A stretch of 64,000 bases of DNA, from contig CBDAOL010000012.1 in the NCBI GenBank assembly GCA_965198045.1, positions 1-64,000 on the forward strand, in the 5' to 3' direction. The stretch comes from CBDDEC01 sp965198045 (lineage in GTDB: Bacteria; Chloroflexota; Dehalococcoidia; UBA2979). The translations under genes were made by a program, and so were the position numbers. This document shows positions 55,946 to 63,212 of this stretch, piece by piece. The notes beneath the pieces were generated by a model. It did no database searches. It worked only from the letters and a program-made list of their open reading frames with translations, and had not been told where the DNA came from. Each line of letters opens with the position of its first letter. Position 1 is the stretch's first letter.

Positions 55946-56209
55946 CTCCGAAGGCGACCTAAGCGGGCGAGAGCGGGGAACAGCTCCCGGCCGAGGCGGA
56001 GGTGCTGGAGACCCTCGCGTCGCAGCAGGACGTGCCGGAAGGACGTCGGTCTCAGACGCCCGATCTCGGCCAGCGAGGACAAGGTGCACATCGCCTGGTG
56101 GCTTCACGAACGATGGCAGCGCCCGTGGCTGGTCGTCGACGCCCGTCCCTCGACCGGAACTTGACGCTCTCGTAGATCGGAGACGCGTGCCCAACGACTC
56201 CGACAACAC

Positions 56210-56976
56210 CCGTGGGACGGCCTTGATCCGTGCGGTTCGATGCTGAGATAGCAGAGTATCGGCGAGCCACGAGCGGCTCGTCTGTGCTCTACCTCCGTCT
56301 GCTTGTCGCAGCACTCTTCGCATCGGTCCGCGCCCGCCGAGATCTCGTCCTCGAGAACTTGGCGCTGCGGCATCAGCTCGCCGTCTACACAAGGGGCCGT
56401 CGTCGACCGCGGCTCCGTCGCCACGACCGCCGACTCTGGTCACTGCTGGCACGTGGTTGGTCCGGCTGGCGAGGCACGCTCGTGATGGTCGAGCCGGACA
56501 CGGTGGTGCGCTGGCATCGTTCTGCTTGGCGCGCCTACTGGCGCTGGAAGAGTCGTCGCCGCTCCGGACGACCCCGGATTCCCGCAGAGCTGCGACAGCT
56601 GATCGTCCGCATCGCCACTGAGCATCCGCGGTGGGGCGCCGTCCGTATCGTCGGCGAGCTGCGTGCCCTTGGCTTCGAGGTCAGCGCCCGCACCGTGAGT
56701 CGCTACCGCCGGCAAGCGCTGTGGCGCCCCCCGAGCCAGTCGTGGCGCACGTTTCTCCGCAACCACGCGTCCAGCATCTGGGCCGCCGATCTGTTCACGG
56801 TCCAGACGCTCGCCTTCCGCACGCTCTCCGTGCTCATCGTGATCGACCACGACCGGCGCCGCATCCGGCACTGGAACGTCACGGAGCATCCGAACGCGCC
56901 CTGGATCTGGCAGCAGATGATCGAGGCGACCGCCTGGGGTCAGCAGCCATGGTTCCTGATCCGAGACCGCGACCGT
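56210..56976 (+). mobile_element. ISa, 5' two thirds, interrupted by IS1182
   Basis: Left repeat CCGTGGGACGG at 56210, lacking the following AAAA. The transposase reads intact from 56230 through the HTH and most of the integrase core to 'FLIRDRDRS', where IS1182 begins at the same target (AGCT) as at 43115. It is the longest uninterrupted ISa reading in the window. Confidence 0.9.
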
Positions 56977-57217
56977 AGCTGAGGCTGTCGCACAAACCCA
57001 CGAAGAGGGGGACATCGCTATACGATGAGCATGGCGGCGGGGGCGGAGTGATTCCGAGGTGCCGCCGTGACCCAGCGTTTCTTGCCGTGCGACCGTGACC
57101 AGCAATACCTGATGCCCGCCAGCCTCCGCGACTGGCTGCCCGTGGACCACCTCGCGTGGTTCGTGCTCGATGCGGTCAGCCAGTTGGACCTCACCGCGTT
57201 CTACGAGCGCTACCGCG
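56977..57217 (+). mobile_element. IS1182 left-end fragment
   Basis: AGCT at 56977-56980, then GAGGCTGTCGCA and the transposase start, identical to the complete copy apart from one or two bases, up to about 57217, where SPFH coding sequence takes over in frame. Confidence 0.9.
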
Positions 57218-57978
57218 ACGACGAGCCGGCGCAGTCCTCGATCACGCAGGACAACGCTCTCGTCGACATCGACTTCGTCGTCTACATGCGCGTGGTCGAC
57301 GCCGAGGCTGCGGTGATCAATGTCCAGAGCTATCTGCGCGCCGTGCGCAACCTCGCCACGACCACGCTGCGCGCCGTGATCGGCGACATCACCGTCGAGG
57401 AGGTGCTGTCGCAGCGCGAGACGATCAACCGGCGCCTGCAGGTGAAGATGGCGGAGGAGGTCACTCGCTGGGGTGTCGAGGTCAAGGCGATCGAGATCCG
57501 TGAGATCACTCCGCAACATGACATCCAGGACGCGATGACGCGCCTGCTCACAGCGGACCGCACGAAGCGCTCCGAGATCACCGAGTCAGAGGGCCAGCGC
57601 CAGTCCGCGATCAACGTCGCCGAGGGCAACAAGCGGAGCGCGATCCTCGAGGCGGAAGGTTCGAAGGAGTCGCAGGTGCTGCGCGCGCAAGGCGCCCGTG
57701 AGGCAGCGATTCTGAACGCCGAGGGCTTCTCGATCGGCCTGCAGCGGATCTACGAGACGGCCTCTGGCGTCGATGGCAACACCATGGCGCTGCAGTACCT
57801 CGAGATGATGAAGCAGCTCGGCGCCGGCGACTCGACCAAGTGGATCATCCCGATGGACCTGGCGCAGATCGCCGGCCCGATGGGCGCCGCGATCGGAGGC
57901 CTGGTGTCCGGGGACAGCAACGATGTGGCTGCCAGTGACAGCGCGGGACCGACACTTCCCCAGGCCCCTCTCGTGTGA
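57067..57978 (+). CDS. Chimera: IS1182 transposase N-terminus + SPFH domain
   Basis: 303 residues in one open frame. Residues 1-50 are the start of the IS1182 transposase ('MTQRFLPCDRDQQYLMPASL' and following). From 'DDEPAQSSITQDNALVDIDF' onward the protein is almost identical to the SPFH protein at 11968-12840, including the coiled coil and the C-terminus up to 'DLAQIAGPMGAAIGG'. The tail differs ('SDSAGPTLPQAPLV'). The DNA has synonymous differences from the other copy, so the SPFH part is a diverged paralogue, not a recent duplicate. The N-terminal strand of the SPFH domain (about 47 residues) is lost. Transcription and start codon would come from the IS. It could be an assembly chimera. 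Confidence 0.75.
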   Translation: MTQRFLPCDRDQQYLMPASLRDWLPVDHLAWFVLDAVSQLDLTAFYERYRDDEPAQSSITQDNALVDIDFVVYMRVVDAEAAVINVQSYLRAVRNLATTTLRAVIGDITVEEVLSQRETINRRLQVKMAEEVTRWGVEVKAIEIREITPQHDIQDAMTRLLTADRTKRSEITESEGQRQSAINVAEGNKRSAILEAEGSKESQVLRAQGAREAAILNAEGFSIGLQRIYETASGVDGNTMALQYLEMMKQLGAGDSTKWIIPMDLAQIAGPMGAAIGGLVSGDSNDVAASDSAGPTLPQAPLV

Positions 57979-58029
57979 CGCGATGGCGGCGCACACCGGC
58001 GACTGTCCTGGGCACTGGCTACGGGTTGC

Positions 58030-58130
58030 CTAGCTGAACTGGTACTCGGGCGCTGCCACGATCAACTGCAGCATGCGTCCGATGCGGGCGGGCGCGTCCT
58101 CGCTTACCCCGTTGTCAAACGAGAGCGGGC
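58030..58130 (-). pseudogene. DUF1800/DUF1501-like C-terminal scrap (tentative)
   Basis: The minus-strand frame ending at 58030 reads 'APARIGRMLQLIVAAPEYQF', similar to the last helix of DUF1800/DUF1501 proteins, which typically end 'ILASPEYQ'. Only about 25-30 residues remain. Confidence 0.4.
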
Positions 58131-58368
58131 TCTGGGGGGTGACCATCCACGAGCTGACCGAGTTCCGACGGAGAGTTGCGAACCAGCAGCACGCCAACTG
58201 GGAGGAAGACCGCTGCGATCGCGAGCCCGGAAAGCGCGAGCCCGGAAAGCGCGAGCCCGGAAAGCGCGAACCCGCCACGCCACCCCAAGCCCTCGATCAC
58301 CGCCCCCATCACCGGGACGAATACGAAGCCACCGAGCGAAAAGCCCGCGCCGAAGATCTGCTCCCACG
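58131..58368 (-). pseudogene. MFS transporter fragment
   Basis: Reads 'IFGAGFSLGGFVFVPVMGAV' and 'IEGLGWRGGFALSGLALSG', then 'AVFLPVGVLLVRNSPSELGQ', matching the helix 4-6 region of MFS permeases of the OFA/monocarboxylate type. Both sides are truncated. The helix carries a 15-base tandem duplication. Confidence 0.65.
58221..58273. repeat. 15-base tandem repeat, 3.5 units
   Basis: GCGAGCCCGGAAAGC repeated at 58221, 58236 and 58251 with a partial fourth unit. On the minus strand it codes for repeated 'ALSGL' in the MFS helix, a length unlikely in a working transporter. Confidence 0.75.
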
Positions 58369-58383
58369 GAGGAGGACATCACG

Positions 58384-58662
58384 GTGAAACGACGCAGGCA
58401 CACGCCTGAGCAGATCGTGCGCAAGCTGCGGGAGGTGGAGCGGCTGCTCGGTGAGGGGCAGACGATCGCGGAGGCGGCGAAGCGGGTCGAGATCTCGGAG
58501 CAGACCTACCACCGCTGGCGCAACCAGTACGGGGGGATGAAGGCCGACGACGCCAAACGGCTGCGCGAGCTGGAGCGCGAGAACGCGCGGCTGAAGCGGA
58601 TCGTCGCCGACAAGGAACTCGAGATCGACGCGCTCAAGGAGATCGCCCGGGGAAACTGGTAA
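58384..58662 (+). CDS. IS3-family OrfA
   Basis: 92 residues, start preceded by GGAGGA. HTH 'YHRWRNQYGGMKADDAKRLR' and leucine zipper 'LERENARLKRIVADKELEID' are typical OrfA (HTH_Tnp_1) features. The frame ends at the usual OrfA-OrfB junction, and the next frame shows the start of OrfB ('SPSRRREAVCMLQDR') for about 16 residues before it breaks off near 58710. The element is incomplete. Confidence 0.88.
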   Translation: MKRRRHTPEQIVRKLREVERLLGEGQTIAEAAKRVEISEQTYHRWRNQYGGMKADDAKRLRELERENARLKRIVADKELEIDALKEIARGNW

Positions 58663-58846
58663 GCCCGTCGCGCCGGCGCGAGGCGGTCTGCATGTTGCAG
58701 GACCGATGCGCAGCCGCCTCCGACGGACGATCGCCGTCAACTCGCGTCCGTGGAAGCGACCGAGCGGATGCTGTTCGAGGGCGGACCCGTAGAGTCCTCC
58801 GGCGGCGCGGCTGTCGTTCGAACGATCGCTCGGCGCGGACATCGGA

Positions 58847-59032
58847 TCAGAACTCCCGGCTGCGGTATCGCCAGAACATCGTCGCCATCAGCGCGCCGCC
58901 GATCAGGACATCGGCCAGCGCCGGCTGCATCGCCCGCCAGGCGCCGACGTCGCCGCGGAGGATCGCCGCCATGATGCGCCCGAGCTCGAGCGGGCTGAGC
59001 CAGCGGAGGCCGGGTTCTTGTTCGAAAGCCAT
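58847..59032 (-). CDS. Small protein with one membrane segment
   Basis: 61 residues. 'LRWLSPLELGRIMAAILRGD' is followed by a hydrophobic segment 'ALADVLIGGALMATMFW' and a basic end 'RYRSREF', suggesting a C-terminal tail anchor. Such short proteins occur in actinophage-type prophages between packaging genes. Function unknown. Confidence 0.45.
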   Translation of the reverse strand: MAFEQEPGLRWLSPLELGRIMAAILRGDVGAWRAMQPALADVLIGGALMATMFWRYRSREF

Positions 59033-59108
59033 ACCAACCAGCAGGCGGCAAGAGAGAAGGCGATTGAGGGCGCCAAGCAATCCTGAGAAACCACCTGTGA
59101 GGAGCCGG

Positions 59109-59321
59109 ATGCACAAGTACGGGGTCATCATCTACTGGAGCAACGAGGACCACACCTTCGTCGCCGACGTGCCCGAGCTTCCCGGATGCAGTGCCCACGG
59201 TGATACCAAGGCTGCCGCCCTGCAGAGCGTCGAGCAGGCTATCGACCTCCGGATCGACACGGCGCGGGAGTTCGGCGACCCTGTGCCGGACCCCCGGGGT
59301 GAACGCCTGATGCTGGCGTAA
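59109..59321 (+). CDS. HicB-family antitoxin, orphan
   Basis: 70 residues. 'YGVIIYWSNEDHTFVADVPE', then 'LPGCSAHGDTKAAALQSVEQ', is the partially degraded RNase H fold of HicB antitoxins; the short C-terminal DNA-binding part is absent, as in many HicB-like solos. The HicA toxin gene is not found on either side (59033-59108 is non-coding; a restriction-gene fragment follows). It may regulate nothing here or act in trans. Confidence 0.8.
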   Translation: MHKYGVIIYWSNEDHTFVADVPELPGCSAHGDTKAAALQSVEQAIDLRIDTAREFGDPVPDPRGERLMLA

Positions 59322-59327
59322 GGCTGC

Positions 59328-59595
59328 ATGACCGCCCTCGTCGAAGCCGATGTCGAGCACGCCGCGCTTGAGTGGCTGGCGGTTCTCGGCTGGCAGACCG
59401 CGCACGGCCCCGACATCGGCCCCGGCGGCACGAGCGAGGAGCGCCCCGACTGGGGGCCGGTGCTGGTGGACGAGGCTCACAATTTCCGGAACCGCAACCG
59501 CCGTTCCGAGGGCTTGCGCGAGTACCTCGAGGCGGGCGACCACAAGGTCGTGCTGCTCAGCGCCACTCCGCAGAACCTCGGCCCGATTCCGTCAG
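59328..59595 (+). pseudogene. HsdR N-terminus fused to SNF2 helicase fragment
   Basis: Residues 1-43 ('LVEADVEHAALEWLAVLGWQ', then 'GPDIGPGGTSEERPDW') match the start of type I restriction HsdR subunits. From 'GPVLVDEAHNFRNRNRRSEG' and 'KVVLLSATPQNLGP' the frame is instead motifs II and III of a SNF2 helicase. The two were joined by deletion. At about 59595 the frame stops in GTCAGATCTGAG, which is a short piece of an IS6 end. Confidence 0.7.
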
Positions 59596-59602
59596 ATCTG
59601 AG

Positions 59603-60126
59603 ACGCGGGCGTGCGCCAACCTTGCAGCCGATCGCGGTGCCCCCTCTTGGTTCATGCTGCCGCCGCGATGAGCGAACTCCTCGGCTTCCTCGGCTGCGAG
59701 CTCGGCCAGCGTGCGGGCCTGCTGCTCGGCCGGCCGGACGAACTCGAACGTCACCTTGCGGTCGCCCGCCACCTCCATGCCGCCGGCGTGCTCGACCTTC
59801 ACGTTGTCCCTGAATTTGTGTGGCCTGTGGGCCTTGAGCAGAAACATGAGCAGCGCGGAGTCGTAGACGTTACGGGTCCCGACGACCCGGCCGGCGTAGT
59901 AGACATCTTCCTTGATGCCCGTGGCGCGCCGACGGGCCTCGCCTTCGAGTAGATCCATGGCCTGCTCGAGCGCCTCTTCCCATGCGCGCCGGAACGCCTT
60001 GCTCCGGTTGCGTGCCTTGTAGACGTGCTGGCGGCTCACCCCGGCCCCGGCGGCCGCGAGCGTGACGTTGCCCGTGGCGCGGAGCCGCTCGACGAACACA
60101 TCTCGCCAGGCTGCGCGCGGCGTCAT
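59603..60126 (-). CDS. Phage terminase small subunit, second lineage
   Basis: The TerS-like body covers about 160 residues and aligns along its length with the protein at 23569-24036: 'FVERLRATGNVTLAAAGAGV', 'QHVYKARNRSKAFRRAWEEA' and 'GDRKVTFEFVRPAEQQARTL'. After the acidic tail 'LAAEEAEEFAHRGG' the frame reads 'SMNQEGAPRSAARLA', possibly the start of the large-subunit gene, and then runs into the HsdR/SNF2 joint at about 59600, so the native stop is unclear. Start ATG 60126. Confidence 0.8.
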
Positions 60127-60391
60127 TCGGGCAACCCCCCCCTACGTGGTGGGTGTCACCTTTGTCACCTTTGTCGCCCTCGGGCGGCGCGGCAGTTCTG
60201 GCGTGGTGCGTCAGGATGCGCCGCTCAGCGGCCAGCTCCTCACGCTCCTCGCCGTAAAGCTGCTCGAGTGCGCGCAGCCCGCCCTGCAGCATGGCGACCG
60301 GCGTTGTGCGCACGGGCCAGCCGTGCGCCGTCAGGAGCTCGCGCAGCAGCGCGATCCGCTCCGCGTCAATCTGCACTGTGATCCGAACCAT
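60122..60391 (-). CDS. Small phage-type protein upstream of terS
   Basis: About 89 residues from ATG 60391: 'VRITVQIDAERIALLRELLT', 'AMLQGGLRALEQLYGEEREE' and a C-terminal 'PPEGDKGDKGDTHHVGGG' repeat. As written, the frame runs on through terS. One extra G in the run of eight near 60136-60143 would end it with a stop overlapping the terS ATG (ATGA), which is the arrangement seen at 23569. I take the end as about 60122. Possibly a DNA-binding regulator; family unknown. Confidence 0.5.
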
Positions 60392-60404
60392 CGGCTCCCC
60401 CTCT

Positions 60405-60575
60405 CCACTGTTTCACGCCGCCGGCATCTACAACGGCGTGTTCACGATGTTCGACGACCTGAGCGGCAGCGTCTGGTCGCACCTCGACGGCGTCTCCACC
60501 TCCGGTGTGTCGGCCGGCCGACGCCTCGAGGTGCGCGCGCTGCAAACGACGAGCTGGGCTGCCTGGCGCGAGGCC
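60405..60575 (+). pseudogene. DUF3179-domain fragment
   Basis: 'FHAAGIYNGVFTMFDDLSGS', 'VWSHLDGVSTSGVSAGRRLE' and 'VRALQTTSWAAWREA' match the middle of DUF3179 proteins. The MITE-like element at 60576 interrupts it and no continuation is seen after that element. It marks the outer arm of element A or old host DNA. Confidence 0.65.
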
Positions 60576-60670
60576 GTGGGGCGGCAATATTCCATCCGGC
60601 CCATGATTTCAGCGTTTCGGAGTCAGCGGCGCGCCTCGCGGATACGGCGGATGAGGTTTTCGTGCCCCAC
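60576..60670 (+). mobile_element. MITE-like element, copy 3 (reference copy)
   Basis: Ninety-five bases, ends GTGGGGCGGCAATATTCCAT and (complement) GTGGGGCACGAAAACCTCAT. They pair imperfectly and resemble ISa ends (GTGGGACGGCAAAACCTCAT), so it is probably a non-autonomous relative of ISa. It has no coding capacity. Confidence 0.72.
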
Positions 60671-60683
60671 AGGGTGGCGAAGT

Positions 60684-60732
60684 TGGAGCGGGAGAAGGGA
60701 TTCGAACCCTCGACCCTCTGCTTGGGAAGCAC
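60684..60732 (-). other. att core: 3' half of tRNA-Gly(CCC), copy 2
   Basis: Identical to 21169-21217 and in the same orientation; the identity continues 56 bases into integrase-side DNA but stops sharply at the CCA-proximal end. No 5' tRNA half and no terminator are present. This is the joint between two tandem elements or an element and its relic. Confidence 0.88.
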
Positions 60733-60770
60733 GCTGGTTGCCGCAGCAGGCGACATAACTCAGATGTGAG

Positions 60771-60811
60771 ACTGCAGGGAAACTGCAGGGGAATCGCAGG
60801 GGAATCGCAGG
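60771..60811. repeat. Expanded direct repeats beside att copy 2
   Basis: The CTGCAGG pair of att copy 1 is followed here by two extra units GGGAATCGCAG. These are candidate arm-type integrase sites; the unit number differs between copies. Confidence 0.5.
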
Positions 60812-60846
60812 TCAGGGGCCCGCTCGGTGCCGCTTCTGAGGCGGGC

Positions 60847-61773
60847 TCAGCGAGACACCGGGCCGATCATCTGGTCGCCCGGGGAGAAGCGATGGTGGCG
60901 TGTTGCCGCCTGCTCCGAGCGGTAGGCCGAGCTGTAGCGACGCACCATGTCGGGCGAGGAGTGTCCGAGCAGGTACTGCACGTCGAGTTCGCGGGCATCG
61001 TGTGCGATTGCCCACGTCGCGAATGTGTGGCGGAAGCGATGCGCGTGCACTTTCGCCACTTCTGCGCGACGACCCAGGCGGCGGAGCATCTGCTTGAGCC
61101 CGTTCGGTCGGAGCGCGGTCGCTGGCTTCAGCTCACCAAGGTGGCTGGCCGCTACGAAGAGCGGACCCGGAGCCGTTCCCCGCCGCTCGAGGTAGCGCTC
61201 CAGGGCGGCGCCACAGTGCGCTGCAAAGGGCACCACGCGCTGCTTGTTGCCCTTGCCGTGGCGTACGCGCAGCCGGCGCGTCTCGAGGTCGAGGTCATCG
61301 AGCGTCAGCTGAACGAGCTCTGAGCATCGCAGGCCAGTGTCGAGTAAGCACAGCACCATCGCACGATCCCGCAGCCCGAGCGCGGTGGCTGAATCGCACC
61401 CCGCCATCAGCTGCGCGATGTCGGCTGGCGAGAACGGCTCGACAATGCGCTGTGGCAGCCGGACGTTCTTGATCCCCCGGAACGGGTTGTCTTGGAGGTG
61501 GCGAGCGTCGACGAGCCAGTTGAAGAAGCAGCGGACCTCGCGGAAGTAGCGGTGTCGAGTCTCAAGGCTGAGGTGAGAGAAGCCGCCCAAATAGCGGTAG
61601 ACGTCTTCCGGCGTGACCGCCGCCGCGTCGGCGACCGTCACTGCGCGGGCGAAGCGATTCAGTGACTCTCGGTATGCGCGCACCGTCTGCGCGGACTTGC
61701 CCTCGACCTCACAGCGCAGGAGGTACAGCGCGCTTAGCTCGGTGAGGGAGGGGCTCGCGTTCATCACGAGCAT
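60847..61773 (-). CDS. Tyrosine recombinase (integrase), copy 2
   Basis: 308 residues, ATG 61773 (a longer frame upstream lacks conserved sequence). Catalytic features as in copy 1: 'DTGLRCSELVQL', 'RHGKGNKQRVVP', 'HAHRFRHTFATWA' and 'LLGHSSPDMVRRY'. Differences from copy 1 are scattered substitutions, mostly conservative, so the two are close relatives but not a fresh duplication. It should act on the core 115 bases downstream. Confidence 0.93.
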   Translation of the reverse strand: MLVMNASPSLTELSALYLLRCEVEGKSAQTVRAYRESLNRFARAVTVADAAAVTPEDVYRYLGGFSHLSLETRHRYFREVRCFFNWLVDARHLQDNPFRGIKNVRLPQRIVEPFSPADIAQLMAGCDSATALGLRDRAMVLCLLDTGLRCSELVQLTLDDLDLETRRLRVRHGKGNKQRVVPFAAHCGAALERYLERRGTAPGPLFVAASHLGELKPATALRPNGLKQMLRRLGRRAEVAKVHAHRFRHTFATWAIAHDARELDVQYLLGHSSPDMVRRYSSAYRSEQAATRHHRFSPGDQMIGPVSR

Positions 61774-62102
61774 GGACGCTCTCTCCCAGGCCGAAGTCAA
61801 GCGGCGCCGCGGGTTGGTGTTCTCCAATTCGAAGCAGCCGCTTCGATTAACCAGCGGGCGGGCTTCCTGATCGTCCACGCCCGCAGCGGCAGCGCGCGGG
61901 ACCAGTGAGCGCCCAGTCGTATTGCGAATCCGCCTACGCGGGTTCGTCAAGGGTGTTGATAGAGTAGGCGTGATCAGCGATGATCTCAGGGCGAGCGCGG
62001 CGGGGGCCTGCGCTAGGCAGCGCTCACGTCAGCTCCAGCCGCCGCTGCGGCTACGAGTTCTTTGCCTGCTGGTCCTCCGCCACTGGAAGAGGCGGCCCCG
62101 CC
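61774..62102. other. No recognisable gene
   Basis: About 330 bases between divergent int and tcmP genes. They should hold both promoters. Nothing else is seen. Confidence 0.4.
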
Positions 62103-63212
62103 GTGGCAAACCCCGATCCGTTCTTCGACGTGCCCCACGCAGCGTCGATCACGAAGGCCCGCATTGTGGCGAAGTACTTCGCGGCCTGGGCGCCGATCAT
62201 GGCGAGGCAGCAGCACGTCACCAGAATCGCCTATCTCGACCTGTTTTGCGGCCCAGGTGCGTATGCGGACGGAACGCCGTCGACGCCGTTGCGGGTGATC
62301 GAGGCCGCCGTCGCCAATCCGCTGATCGCGTCTCGGCTTGTCTCGATCTTCAACGACGTAAACGAGGACTCGGTGCGGAAACTTAAAGATGCACTGGCCT
62401 CGCTGCCGGGCATTCAGCAGCTCGCCTGTGAACCGCGCGTCACGAAGGCGGACGTCTCCGAGCAGGTGATCGCCGAGCTGGCTGAAATCCAGAAGATGGT
62501 TCCGTCGCTGAGCTTCATCGACCCGTACGGCTACCGCGGGCTTACCCTCGACCTGATCGGCCGCGTCGTACGCGACTGGGGCTGTGAGGTCATCTTCTTC
62601 TTCAACTATCAGCGCATCAACGCCGCGATCTCCAACCCAAAGGTGCGGAAGCACATGGAGGCCCTGTTCACGGCGGAGCGGCTCGCCGAACTCCAAACCG
62701 AACTCGCATCGGCGAAGAAGGACGCGCGCCCTGACGTGATCTTCCAACACTTGGGAGGACGGCTGGAAGAGCTGGGCGGGACCTACCAGCGCCCGTTCCA
62801 CTTCCGGCTATCTAACGGACAGCTACTACGCTCGCTGATGTTCGTCTCAAAAAAAGCGCTCGGCTACGACATCATGAAGGGCGTGATGGCGAACGAGGGT
62901 CTCAAGGATCCGGACGGCGTCTCGACCTTCACTTTCTACGTGGACGGGGGCGGGCTTGCGTTACCGCTTGATGGCGCTGCGACGCCCTACCAAGTCCTTC
63001 TAGACGAACTGCCGAGCCAATTCGCGGGGCGCACACTCACCCGCAAGGAAGTCTTCGAGGAGCACAACGTCGGGACGCCGTACGTGAAGGCGAACTACCT
63101 GAAGGCGCTCATCGAGCTGGAGGAGAACGGCGCGATCACGTGCGACCCGGCCGCCGACGAAAGGCGCGCGGGCACGATGGCCGAGGACAGAGTGAGCATC
63201 ACCTTCCCCTAG
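62103..63212 (+). CDS. tcmP: Three-Cys-motif partner protein (TcmP)
   Basis: 369 residues from a GTG at 62103 with GGAAGAGG just upstream. The N-terminal half resembles a methyltransferase-type Rossmann fold: 'ITKARIVAKYFAAWAPIMAR' near 17-36, 'YLDLFCGPGAYADGTPSTPL' near 45-64 and 'SLSFIDPYGYRGLTLDLIGR' near 136-155, with 'EVIFFFNYQRINAAISNPKV' after. The C-terminal 80 residues hold a winged-helix-like region ('LTRKEVFEEHNVGTPYVKAN'). TcmP is known from its constant pairing with three-Cys (Gp37/Gp68) proteins in mobile elements and defence islands; its biochemistry is unsettled. Its stop overlaps that of the convergent partner (CTAG at 63209-63212). Confidence 0.88.
   Translation: MANPDPFFDVPHAASITKARIVAKYFAAWAPIMARQQHVTRIAYLDLFCGPGAYADGTPSTPLRVIEAAVANPLIASRLVSIFNDVNEDSVRKLKDALASLPGIQQLACEPRVTKADVSEQVIAELAEIQKMVPSLSFIDPYGYRGLTLDLIGRVVRDWGCEVIFFFNYQRINAAISNPKVRKHMEALFTAERLAELQTELASAKKDARPDVIFQHLGGRLEELGGTYQRPFHFRLSNGQLLRSLMFVSKKALGYDIMKGVMANEGLKDPDGVSTFTFYVDGGGLALPLDGAATPYQVLLDELPSQFAGRTLTRKEVFEEHNVGTPYVKANYLKALIELEENGAITCDPAADERRAGTMAEDRVSITFP

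Noticed and set aside
59109..59321. Complete HicAB toxin-antitoxin pair
   Set aside because: No HicA-like double-stranded RNA-binding frame exists within 500 bases on either side.
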